This document shows, piece by piece, positions 1 through 9,404 of a stretch of 64,000 nt of DNA. Each line of letters opens with the position of its first letter. Positions within the stretch are counted from its first letter, which is position 1. A program made the translations under genes and the position numbers. This DNA is from Aplectana chamaeleonis (lineage: Eukaryota > Nematoda > Chromadorea > Rhabditida > Cosmocercidae), in contig JAPDOI010001219.1 of assembly GCA_029168955.1 (NCBI GenBank), forward strand, positions 1 to 64,000, given 5' to 3'. The notes beneath the pieces are model-generated. The model searched no databases, was not told where the DNA came from, and worked only from the letters and a program-made list of their open reading frames with translations.

Positions 1-564
1 GTAGGGTTTCAGGAGTGCGCATGACGATGTACATGTTCACTGCAGCACCGCCGTTCAGTCCGCAAAGTGCAAACGCGTGGCTGCGGCGCGGTTGCCAATT
101 TTTCGCGACAGGGATGCGGGATCACCCGGGCGGTTTTTGCCTTTGGTAGTGGCGATCCCACCGCCCGGGCGATCCCGGAAACCCCTGCCTGAGGATTACT
201 ACTGCAACCGCGCAGCAGCACGCTTGGAGGAATCCAGCGCACATTGCGGACTGAACGGCGGACGGGGCGGAGAGGTGAACCGTAGGATGCGTGGCGGAAT
301 CCCGGATGGAAGTGATCGGGAAGCCGTGGGAAGTGTGTGGACCCCCAGTAGGTGGCGTATGCAGGACGCCTTGGCAAGTGCATGGGACCCCACTGGGAGC
401 GCGCAGGTCGCTTCTTGAAGGCACAGTCCAATCTCAGGGTAAAAATTAATATTATAGTCCGCTCACCGTAGATTGTTATTTGGGACGCTGAACACACAAT
501 TATGAAGTCCGTTTTCAGGCTCTTCCGGTAGATTACGGAAGATAACAACTGGAGGATCAGTAAC
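1..564. other. GC-rich segment without a recognisable gene
   Basis: The first ~420 bases are GC- and CpG-rich and stay open in several frames on both strands, as expected from composition alone. No domain, splice structure or start context supports any frame. Short stretches around 330-410 (alternating GGACCCC/CCAGT-type motifs) faintly resemble the 24.8-26.6 kb minisatellite, but I could not align them convincingly. Confidence 0.3.
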
Positions 565-794
565 GATCTTTTTCCTTTCCTTTTTTTTTTCAAAGGGAAC
601 TTTAAGTAAAGTAGGAATAAAATTTGTAACTGTTTTGCTCCGCCACAAAAGAGTTATGATTTCAGCCTTCAAAGAAATTGTCAGAGAATGTCGCTAAAAG
701 CAGTGAAATACTTCTTGTGTATGATTTTGGCACTCGGAGGAAACGCTAAAAGTCAGTGAAATGATGGAACCATTGAATTAGCTCTGGCACTTGT
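565..794 (+). repeat. Dispersed repeat, copy 1 (paralogue of 3175-3262)
   Basis: After a poly-T run the sequence reads as a near match to 3175-3262: a CAAAGGGAACTTTA block, AAATTTGTAACTGTTTT, then GCTCCGC followed by ACAAAA. The downstream part (700-790) resembles 23895-23990 within the 23.8-kb foldback (shared GTGAAATACTT and GATGAAATGATG-like blocks). It is therefore a decayed copy of that foldback family, interrupted by the TTAA element at 795. Confidence 0.5.
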
Positions 795-1474
795 TTAAAG
801 GCAGCATACACGCTCGCAACCATAGTCGAGATAACAGCATAGATAGGTCCGCACGACTAAATACCATCTTCAACGACGTTTGAAGCGCTGAAAACTGTCT
901 AGGACAGAATATTTGACAACAAATGTTTGAGCAATCTTGCCTTCCATCGCCCGTATTTTCACACCCCCTTCGAGTAGCAGAATGAGAATCGATACTTGAG
1001 AAAACATGTGATAACTTAGGATGATAGCACTATAAAAAGGGAGTGCAGCAGAGAAAAACTCGATTTACTCTCAATATAACATGTTTGTGCACTGGATAAA
1101 ATCCTCTTACTTCCCCAAGAGGTCAGCCAAAGTAGAGCGGCATTCTCGAAGCTGCGGACGAGAGTCGATAGGAAGCGTGGCAGACATGTTATACCCAAGT
1201 AAACCAAGGTTATTTCTCTCGTGCACTCCCATTTGATAGTGCTATCACTAATTATCACACGCTTCACAAAGTATCGATTCTTCATTCTGTTACTCTTCCG
1301 AAGGTGTGAAAATACGGGCGTGGAAGGCAAGATTGCTCAAACATTGTCAAATATTGTCATCCTGGACAGTTTTCAGCGCTTCAAACGTCGTTGACGACAT
1401 AGTACGGGCCAGGCGGACCTATCTATGCTGTTATCTCGATTTTATAAGCAGGAGGCGGTGTATGCTGCCTTTAA
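795..1474. mobile_element. Foldback element with ~180-bp inverted arms and TTAA ends
   Basis: Left arm 795-975 and right arm about 1297-1474 are inverted copies. Both carry GGCAGCATACA at the tip, then ATAGATAGGTCCG, GAAAACTGTC, GAGCAATCTTGCCTTCCA and CCCGTATTTTCACACC on the relevant strand. Each tip abuts TTAA (795-798 and 1471-1474), fitting a TTAA target duplication. The ~320-bp loop has no coding frame of note. The tip belongs to the AGGCAGYRTNCACG terminal family seen repeatedly in this window. Non-autonomous; the transposase source is unknown. Confidence 0.75.
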
Positions 1475-1475
1475 A

Positions 1476-1640
1476 GCGCAGCATACACGCTCAAAAATGA
1501 TATCAATTTTATGGAATGAATCGAAGGTAAGCGAAGCTGTTAATATTCAGAGATAACGAAAAAACGAAAAAAAAATCGACTGAAAGGAAGATATAACGGT
1601 TCGTTATATATTGGTCCGGAAGTGGACGAGCTGCACCGGC
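1476..1640 (+). repeat. Fragment of a second TTAA-type element tip
   Basis: Immediately beyond the foldback, GCAGCATACACGCTC appears again, followed by AAAATGATATCAATTTTATGG. This matches the start of the element at 30523 (GCAGCATAGACGCT, then an ATCGATTTTATGG block). It suggests a nested or tandem insertion of related elements. Confidence 0.4.
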
Positions 1641-1649
1641 ATATGTACC

Positions 1650-2490
1650 GCATAAACATTCTTTCGTGTAACTCCCCCTGCTGAAAAAAGGGCCCAAGCG
1701 AATTCGGCAGGACATTATAGGCCAGTGAGCCATAACCTCCCACTTGTGTAGAATTTTTCTGAAAAGGTATTGGAAAAACATATCATGTCACATTTGGAGA
1801 GAAACTTATCATTCCCTGAATCAGCATGGATTCATGCCAGGTAAATCTGTGGAAACAAATCTTCTGGGCGTGTGTCAAACATCGTGACTTTGACTGGAGA
1901 TTACATGGATGCTAAGATAGGGCTGTGATGTAGTATATTTTTAATTCTTGCCAAGGCTTTGGATCGTGTAGATCATTGTAAATTGATTCACAAAATCACC
2001 AAACTGAAATTTCCCTCCTGGTTATAGGGGCGGTTGAGGGGTTACCTTGAGATAAGAAGTTTCCAGGTGAGAGAATAGGGTCTATGCTTCTCGGACGGTC
2101 AGAGAAGCTAGCAAGTGGAGTGCCAACAGGGCGGAGTACTGTCTTCAATCTTGTTTGTATTGTACACTGCCGAGCTCCTACAATTTTAGGAGAGATGTGG
2201 TGTCAAATGCAAACAATTTGCAGGATGATGTCAAGATTTATAGAACGATTGGAAAGTTCCTGATGACTATAGTCAAGATGCAAGCAGCTTTAGACCAGAT
2301 TTACAGCTGGTCGTACTCAGTTGGGAGCTACCTTTAGCCCCTGAAAAACTATCCATTACAGGAGAATCTGGAATTCCAAGCTTCCTAAGTTTTTATGTTC
2401 TTGCTGGATCAAGCTTTGAATTCAGTGGCTTCGGCAATTTAGGTTTCAGCTATGATAGTAAAACTGGATTTTATGAATCATTATAAGCAT
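1650..2490 (+). pseudogene. Non-LTR retrotransposon RT fragment (CR1/Jockey-like)
   Basis: The plus strand, read across several frameshifts, gives reverse transcriptase motifs in the right order. These are an LCRIF...LEKH-like block near 1735-1790, a QHGFMPGKSVETNLL block near 1822-1866, an AKA.DRVDH-like block near 1950-1985, a SGVP-like block (GVPTG, for the usual GVPQGS) near 2115-2130, and a degenerate palm motif (DDVKIY, expected FADD) near 2225-2245. After the palm a further ~70 residues fit the thumb region. There is no endonuclease and no 5' or 3' end. Frameshifts, stops and the altered palm motif mark a dead fragment. The clade is inferred from the motif style only. Confidence 0.65.
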
Positions 2491-3174
2491 TTGAGCAACA
2501 AGCGTTTTTTTTTCGCGCACTTTCCTCATATTTAAAGCACTTTCTACGTAAGCGATAAAGATGTTTCCTGTAAGAGCATATAAAACTTATATAAGGCTAA
2601 TCACGGAGAATGGGTCATCGGCGTTTTGCTCCACATAAAAAGAAAGACATTTCCTTGTTAGAGAGAACTCAAGATAATTTCATGACGCAAATTTTATTTG
2701 CAAGGGCTTTCCAGTTGCCGTACAGTAGCATACCCAATTCAAAGAACCGAACAGAGAGTTGTTGCTACACACGTTAGAATCTCGGCGGAAGGTTTGTGGA
2801 CATGTCGTCACTGTCGCTAAAATGTTAGTACAGTGTTACTGAGAGTAGCTGGAGCGAGATCATTCAAATGTGTTGCGCGAAAGAAAGTTACTATGTTTTT
2901 AATGGGAAGCCTTTGGTGATGGGATGGAGATCACTATGTATCAAAGCGATTCATATTCGCGCTCAATCTATACATTACTAACTTGCCGTGTGTTTTTGTG
3001 TTTCCTCACTGTGTGCCTTATGCATCGTATTTAATAAAGCACAAATAAATAAAATATGTTGAAATAGCGGAGCCTAGCGATAAATCTCGTTAGGATAACG
3101 ACGCTAATGTACTCCGTACGGCCCTTTCCTGGAACGCTTAATACATTAGAAGCGTAAAAATGAGCCAAAATGAC
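2491..3174. other. AT-rich stretch, nothing recognised
   Basis: No reading frame, inverted repeat or RNA gene stands out. An AATAAA-like signal near 3030 may be the 3' tail of the upstream RT fragment, but this is not secure. Confidence 0.3.
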
Positions 3175-3262
3175 CTTTTTTCTCAAAGGGAACTTTACAT
3201 AAAGTAGAATAAAATTTGTAACTGTTTTTGCTCCGCTACAAAAAGGGTTATGAATATTTGTA
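3175..3262 (+). repeat. Dispersed repeat, copy 2 (paralogue of 565-660)
   Basis: About 85 bp align closely with 565-660, including the CAAAGGGAACTTTA block and AAATTTGTAACTGTTTTTGC followed by TCCGCTAC. The copy breaks off near 3262. The next ~400 bases (3263-3673) contain a 92-codon open frame (3270-3548) with no recognisable domain. Confidence 0.5.
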
Positions 3263-3674
3263 TTGAGGGGTGGAGCCTGTATCGGTGGGCGGAGAAAAGG
3301 ATGATTTCGTGACTCAATACACCTGGCAAATAGATGTCATTTTAACTCGTTTCTCAACTCTTCCAACTTCAGAGGGCTTTATAAAGCTCCGTACGAGCCC
3401 ACCCTTTAATGTAGTTATCTCCAACAAATTTTTGGTGAGCGTTTTGCCTTCAACAAACAGCAAAAATTGGAGTGTAGCAGTGAAAACAAATCACACCTCG
3501 CATTTTCTCCAATCAAGCTATATTTACAACTTAGTCTTGCAAAGTTAAGGAACAAGTTTTAAGTGCTCACCAAATATTCTAGAACACAAACACATCGAAC
3601 ATAACTGATTTCTTCATGTCTACATGTTCGCTAGCGGATAAGTAATGAACCACATTTTGTAAGGAGAAACATTG

Positions 3675-3700
3675 TTTAAAGGCAGCAGAGTTTGGCGATC
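3675..3700 (+). repeat. Solo TTAA-type element terminus
   Basis: TTAAAGGCAGCAGAG matches the tips of the TTAA-flanked elements elsewhere in the window. No partner end is visible nearby, so this is a solo or truncated end. Confidence 0.4.
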
Positions 3701-3847
3701 AAATGGACTCTGAAAGTTTCACAGAGCTACTAAATTGCTACCGTTAACGCATTGAATTCCCTCACGTTTTCATACAGCTTTTGCATGCCTTCTGGCACGT
3801 TTGTAGAAGCTTTTCACCGCAGATAATTGGGATTTTGGTTTATTACG

Positions 3848-4107
3848 ATCCTCAGGCGATCTCTTGGCCCCGAGCCGCACCGAATATGAATCGGAGCCGC
3901 CTGACAGCCCGGCCTGTTCTCCCCACCCTCCGGGCTACTGCTGTTGCTGTTCCGCCAACTCGGAATAGCCCGGACAGCAACATGGCAGTGGCCCGGAAAG
4001 CAACGCGGCAAAAATTCTGACACCAACAGGAGCCGACTCGCAGATTGGAAAAACGAGCTGAACTGTCAGGCGGCTCGGGGGCCGATAATCGCCTGAATCC
4101 TTAGCAC
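3848..4107. repeat. Inverted repeat (hairpin) with 50-65 bp arms
   Basis: The left arm (3848-3916: CAGGCGAT, GGCCCCGAGCCGC, GCCGCCTGACAG) is repeated in reverse complement at 4057-4107 (CTGTCAGGCGGCTCGGGGGCC, ATCGCCTGA). The ~140-bp loop contains CCGG-rich runs. It is probably a small foldback element or a nested tip of one. Confidence 0.55.
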
Positions 4108-4117
4108 CTTCATCACA

Positions 4118-4965
4118 TGGCTTTGTATCCCATCTCCAGAAAGCCGCGTTGAAAACCCTTGTCCCAAACGAGATGGCGTAAGCGTTAAGTCCAAAGAAGC
4201 AGCGCGACGCCCTCTGCATCTCTGGACATCACCAGCGATCTGAAGCACCTGAATCGATTTTAGAAAAGTTGTCTGAGACACTATAGAGACACCAATCCAA
4301 ACCATGAAGTCAACATGGCCTTCCATTGCTACAAAACAGGTTGGCTGTATCGCGTATACGGTGAAATCGGCGGGATTAGGACGACTCTGTGCGCCCCGGG
4401 ACCTTTATCTGGTGGTAAGGGTCGTTTGATACCTTCCGCCGCCGAGCTGCGCGGCGCGAGTGAATTTCTGCGGCTGATTGATCACGCGGCGCGGCAATGA
4501 TCAATATTGTAGGACAGTGCTTCGCCAGTGCCGCTCGGCGGCCAGTGAAGTGGCAAACGATCTCTAATATTGATCTGCGTGGCGGCGTCAAAGCCAGTCG
4601 ATGAGCCACAGAAATCATTGTGCCGCGCAGTTTTGCAAGTCTGAGTATAAACTGATCACCAAAACTTTCTCTGGCACTTAAAGAAGAACATTACATGTAT
4701 CGAGAGTGAATATCACGAGCATTTCTGAGAGTATGAAATGCAAAAGGAGCAATGGGAGTATGAAAGAAAATGAAAGGTAGAAATTTAAAAACTCGTTGAA
4801 GCCTTTTTTGGATTACGGTAGGGCATGCTACGTAATTGCGGACGACTACGTCCAAAATATGAAAATGTCAGAGACGCAGAGTGGCGGCGCGCAGCTTCTT
4901 TGGACTCTACGCTTGCCATCTCGTTTGGGACAGGGTATAGCTGGTGACTCTGGCGAGGCCCACCG
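4118..4965. repeat. Diverged long inverted repeat, arms ~95 bp
   Basis: The segment 4130-4215 and the reverse complement of 4868-4955 share GCTTCTTTGGACT, ACGCTT, CCATCTCGTTTGGGAC and the TCTGG/CTCTGG edges. The ~650-bp loop is CpG-rich (4380-4620) and has no credible frame. It is likely an old foldback element overlapping or adjacent to the 3848 hairpin. Confidence 0.5.
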
Positions 4966-5284
4966 CCCGCCATTGGGCATAACTTTGAATCGACAGGGTC
5001 ACTGGCAGATTTTCCAATGCCTACATCTCGTTATCTTGGGAGCAGAGCGGTTGTTTCTCCATTTCTACCAGCTGCTCTATTTTTCAAGGATAAAGCAATC
5101 ATAGCAGCATGGCGGCTTCCTCCCCCATTCAGTGATCGACGATACTTGGTGCAATACTGTAGAAGCGAGTGCGGGTGAAGAGGGGGTTTGTGCACTCCTG
5201 AAGAAAGCAGCAGTATAGTCGTGATAACAACCTGCAACAGAGCGGGTTCTTTTTCCGTTCCCTAAGTTGACGAAATGCGAATAT

Positions 5285-5700
5285 TTGATTAACTGCAGCA
5301 TCGATCAAGAAGGAAGCCTACCTGTTTCTCGCTACCGGTGATGCTTCTCCGATGACGTTGAAGTCTGTATTGAAATATCTTCGTGAAGACTTCACCAAAG
5401 CACGATAGCAGACTGATACTGCGATAGTTTTGGTAGTCCCCTGGCTTCTTTGCGAATAGCCACGACAAGAGCTTTCTTCCAGGAAGATGGGACATTTTCC
5501 AACCGCCATATGTGGGCCACATGCCACTCATCTGATAGTTGTGTCCTGCGGATTGGGTGCCTTTGGCATAGCGCTTAATGTCGCTCCCTTCATGGAAGGA
5601 AGCGTAATTTTCGGTGTCCCTGCTGACCTCGGAAGAGTCTAACGACAGAAGAATGAGGTGCTCATTTGGCTTCCAACGTCGATGACGACTTTCACACATA
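5285..5700 (-). pseudogene. Reverse transcriptase fragment
   Basis: The minus strand has a 136-codon open frame whose second half reads like the finger region of a non-LTR RT. It has a KKPGDYQNYRSISLLS block (about 5400-5450), a GEVFTKI.QYRLQ-like segment (about 5355-5395), then SEKQVGF (about 5300-5325). A WKMSHLPG-like stretch upstream matches the usual run-in to that motif. The palm (YADD) and the endonuclease are absent. It is therefore a short, 3'-truncated relic, unrelated in orientation to the RT at 1.65 kb. Confidence 0.65.
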
Positions 5701-5866
5701 GCTTCAAGAAGTGCCTTGACAGAAATCAGACATTTTCCTTAACACCCTTAGGAGACCGCGAGTCCACACTGCGCGCCTCACGCCATGAACTCGACTTTTT
5801 CTATCTTTATTCAAAAAGACAAGATTCATTTTCATTGTGAGCTGGAAGACGCGTATTAAAAAGAAC

Positions 5867-6115
5867 TTAAAGGCAGTGGTCGCGTTCAAATATGCTTGTC
5901 TTCTTTTCCTCTCTGTGACTCTTTTCTGGGTTTAGAGTAGTAGGACCTTATGGAGAAAAAAATCGCCAAAAAACTGCCACAAATTTGAAGCCTGAACTTT
6001 TTGTCTTTTGGATACCGGACGAGCCTTACTCACATCATCGGCATCGATGATCTCTAATATCAAGAACATCAGCTGGCTTCAAATTGAATTTCAATCAACG
6101 AGCATTAACCTTCGG
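5867..6115 (+). repeat. TTAA-type dispersed repeat, copy 1 (paralogue of 35333-35585)
   Basis: The copy starts at TTAA followed by AGGCAGTGGTCGCG. Over ~245 bp it aligns with 35333-35585: CTTCTTTTCCTCTCT, TTCTGGGTTTAGA, CACATCATCGGCATCGATG and AACATCAGCTGGCTT are shared in the same order and orientation. It is non-coding and probably one end of a TTAA-flanked element whose other end is lost or masked by the next element. Confidence 0.65.
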
Positions 6116-6220
6116 ACCGACTTGCCTTCGAATATTTATGTGACGCATCTAGTCGCAAAAAAAAAAACACGACTGATGTGCTTGCTTTCATTAATTCAAC
6201 CGAGCCATTATAAGACTCAA

Positions 6221-6750
6221 GGCTCCAGCCGCGGAAGCGGCTGGAGTGGGATCTGGCTTTTGTTCAGTCCTTGTGATCACTCAGAATGTTATAAAGTAGT
6301 TTATGTCCATTAAAACAAATTTCCTGCAGATTCTGCTCTGGACATAAGCTTATGGGTCCTGAATATACCGCTCTGTCGAAATTCAAGGCTCAATCTGGTC
6401 TGGCAAATGAACAAAGTTTGGTGTCTCCAGAAGCGTAAGAACAATCCAGGATGAGCGCCGTGGGCCGTAGGCCGTGCGCTCGGTCAGGCCGTGTGTCGTG
6501 GGCATGGGCCGTGGGCCGTGGGCCGCACGCCGTGGGCCGTCACGCTTTTCGTTCCTTCACTGTTAGTAGCCACTGCCAATGGTCGCAAAGCGATCGATTT
6601 GGCAGGCAGGTATTATGGTAGGGGTACGTAGGCCAAAGGTCGGGAATCGACTTCTCGGTCAGTGGGGGGATTCGGATGACGTCATCGGGACGTCGTGGAA
6701 AGTGCATCGGGCTTGATGACGTCATCGGGAAGCGCCTGTCATGAAACATT
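6221..6750 (+). mobile_element. Half copy of the 18.5-kb giant foldback family
   Basis: The module order matches the outer end of the element at 42494. It has a GGCTCCAGCCGC tip (here part of a perfect short palindrome), a CTTGTGATCACT block, a GGACATAAG block, an AACAAAGTTTG block, then a 7-bp tandem tract (GGGCCGT type, 6450-6535). A CACTGCCAATGGTCG...GGCAGGCAGG block follows, then two B-like monomers containing GATGACGTCATC (6680-6735). No inverted partner is present. The 7-mer differs in sequence from the one in the giant copy but has the same period and position. Confidence 0.65.
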
Positions 6751-6782
6751 TCGGCGATGAAGTTTATCGTGAAAAAGGGCTT

Positions 6783-7245
6783 TTAAAGGCAGTGTTCACG
6801 ATGTATATCGCACCTCGAGTTCGATCTGAAAATGGGAATGTTTGGTCGTGAAGCAACTCAGCAGTGAAGAAACAGCGCAGAAAAACGTCCAGTATAAGTC
6901 AAAATAGCGGTTTCTAAATTCTATGGACGAGAATCAAGGGCCCTGCTGGATTTCGGCAAGCGTTCCTAATCGCGAAATCTGCGTTAATCGATCATGCTAA
7001 TCGCCGCAGAGTTGCTTCGGAAATTCTGCCATCGAAAACGTGTGCGGCGCCACAAGCTCGTCCGATTGGGGCGGACCGGGATAGGTAGGCGCACCCGGGA
7101 TAGCTTTCAAAGCCGTTGTTATTGATTTCGCCAGTTTTCGCTGCTGCTTTTTTCGGACCTTTCTATCCTCTCCAAGCATTCGTCAACTTAGTGTTTCACA
7201 CCGGAGACCTCGAGAACAGAGATTTATCGTGAACACTGCCTTTAA
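6783..7245. mobile_element. TTAA-flanked miniature inverted-repeat element
   Basis: The 463-bp unit is bounded by TTAA on both sides (6783-6786 and 7242-7245). The terminal inverted repeats AGGCAGTGTTCACGAT and ATCGTGAACACTGCCT are perfect. No transposase is encoded. TTAA targets are typical of piggyBac-type elements, so a piggyBac-like source is an inference. Related tips occur at 35252, 39845, 40341 and 62377. Confidence 0.8.
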
Positions 7246-7980
7246 GCAAAGTGCCATTGCAGAGATCAATTCCACAGGAAAATACATATTTTTCGCGAGC
7301 TCTCATCCTCGCAGCGCATTAAAACAGCTGAACAGTTCCAACGTAGTTTTCCATGCCGTGAAACATGGTCCCAGTCAAGTGTCACGGAGATGAGGCTGTC
7401 GTAGTACGGGAAGAACTGCTAGATGCTAGGAGAAAGTTATGATTGAATTTATAGCGCCAAGTCCGAATATTTCTACGGAATCTTCTCAAACTCTGGAATA
7501 GCGATATCGAACGTCTGCAGATGAGATTTTCCCCATTTTCATAGACGAGCCCTGGGTGGTTTCACCTCAACTAGACACAACCACGGATGATTACCTGGAG
7601 AAAAAACAGGCTGAAATTGATGATTAAAAGATAGATTCATTGGTGATCAAGCATGGCCTCTCAATTTATACCAACGCTTGAATAGTGTAGTTTACTAGTG
7701 CCAAGCTCAGAATTATGTGTTTGTGGGTTGCAAATCATGAGATATAGACAACATTTAGCATTTTCGGAATCTTACTCTATTAAGAAGTCACCTAAAGTGC
7801 CAGAAATCAGTTTCAACAACTCACGTGGAGGTTGGAACACGCATTAGCAGACTGAAGTTTGATGTTAAAAGAATCGTAAAAATAACAGGAACGTTAACAC
7901 CGAATTTGAATTGGACCAAGGGATAATCAATACTGTTGAGTCGACTTTAGAAATCCGCCGCATTCAATGCGTATCGAATG
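7246..7980. other. Unassigned AT-rich sequence
   Basis: No reading frame over 60 codons, no inverted repeat and no dispersed relative within this window were found. Confidence 0.3.
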
Positions 7981-7994
7981 TGCATTCAACTCGA

Positions 7995-8440
7995 GCGGAC
8001 CACGACCCTTTCAAAGACTCTATCGCAGGGACACGTGTTTCCGGAACAGCGCGGCACGTGTTCCAAAATCTCCCATAGCAGGAGCACGTGCTGCAAAGGC
8101 GTGCAGCGCAAGCGTAGCAACACACCGATACAGACATGCGTGACTTCGGCCAGCCTGCCGAGCACCATCTGCTGGGGCCCCTCAGCGATTGGACCTACAG
8201 ACCTCCAGCAGCGGGCGAGCCGGGCTGTACCGTAACTTTGGGTGGCTGTACTGGCGACGCTGTCCATATCTGAATTACGCCTCAAGAGTGCGGGTCGTAT
8301 GGCTTTCCTTTTTTCGAAAATCAATCGCGTTTACCTACGAATTCATTGTTTATCATGCACGTTTCGAAAGTTTCATTTGTTTGGACACGTGCTGTAATTT
8401 GTGCTACAGTAGAAGCACGTGTTCCTTTAGGTCCCTGTCA
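7995..8440. other. Segment with clustered CACGTG motifs
   Basis: Five CACGTG hexamers lie within ~400 bp (about 8032, 8056, 8086, 8387 and 8417), with a sixth near 8789. GGGACACGTG at the left and GTTCC...GGTCCCTG at the right form a loose inverted pair, so the motifs may be part of an element's ends rather than a regulatory cluster. No matching target duplication was found. Confidence 0.35.
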
Positions 8441-8454
8441 TAGTCGGTGGATCT

Positions 8455-9065
8455 AATGAGTCCCACCCTGGTCAATGATACGCATCGAATTCGTGGAAAA
8501 AGGCTGGTGGAAAAAATCAACCCACTTGTTGACCGTGACCTTCTGTCTGATGCCCCACCGCAATCCCCGGTCGATACCTTGATATTTCATGCGTACATGC
8601 GCGGGGCTTAATGCACCGACTGAGTCCCACTGAGTCCCACTGAGTCCTACTGAGTCCTGGCCGAGTCCCACCCCGGTCGATATAGGTATTTTTCACGTGA
8701 TTTGGGTGCATTTTTTCAGGCTGACTGGCGACCTGCCGAGCCCCCGCCAGATCTCGAATTTCTCATCGTTCCTCGCGCTCTCTGCCCCACGTGCTGCTGG
8801 GATACGGAAATCAGATCTCAGACATGCTTTGAAAAATGTAAGAAAATCAGCCACCAAACACATTCCGATTCATAGCTGAGGTGATAATCGTCAAATACCA
8901 TCAATTGCGTGTTTAAAGTAGAGGAGCTGTGGTTGGCGCTGGGGGCGAATTTTGACCCAGGTGGGACTCAGCAGGTTTTTTCCACCCTCGGACTCATCCG
9001 GACCCAGTAGGACCCAGTAGGACTCGCTCTGGACTAGCAGGTTTTTTCGACCGAGTTCGACTGGC
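8455..9065. repeat. Inverted repeat with 10-bp GAGTCCCACT tandem tracts
   Basis: GAGTCCCACC...GGTCAA at 8457 reappears inverted near 8955-8975. GTGGAAAAAA (about 8508) reappears inverted near 8980. Inside, GAGTCCCACT-type decamers repeat in tandem at 8620-8680, and GACCCAGTAG decamers at 8999-9030. The whole is a ~610-bp foldback-like unit with short tandem repeats in both arms. It is non-coding. Confidence 0.45.
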
Positions 9066-9179
9066 CTTTAGCAGCACGTTCCCCCGACTGTGCCTTCGGA
9101 AACCAATTGGTCTTCGTTTTGAATGCATATTCGATAGTCGGCATTGAATGTGGCGATTAGTGAGGATTTATCATGGCCA

Positions 9180-9404
9180 CATATTTCTCAATTTTACTTA
9201 GACATTGGGAGCGGTGACAGCTGGCAAAAATTTGTCAGTTGCTCTAATAGCTGGATGGAAACTGGCGTTTCAGCTGATTACGAGGCCGACAGTTGGCATA
9301 CACTCGTCACGCTTTTTCATGCCAGCGGCGAACGGCTGGCGAATATGTGTCACCGCTTAACAGCTGCGGTAATGACCTACTTTCGACTTAATCGGTTGGT
9401 TTTC
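9180..9404. repeat. Direct repeat flanking the RTE element, proximal copy
   Basis: The segment from about 9275 (ACGAGGCCGA, then CTCGTCA, GCGGCGAACGGCTGGCGAA, ATGTG) aligns in the same orientation with about 12753-12880 on the other side of the RTE element. Identity is roughly two thirds by eye. The repeats could be remnants of a sequence into which the element inserted with a long duplication, or of a tandem copy. Confidence 0.45.

Noticed and set aside
9..593. 194-codon minus-strand frame as a gene
   Set aside because: GC-rich segment open in several frames with no domain, codon or splice evidence.
8005..8440. hAT-like element bounded by CAGGGAC ends
   Set aside because: The flanking 8-mers do not match and the inverted similarity is short.
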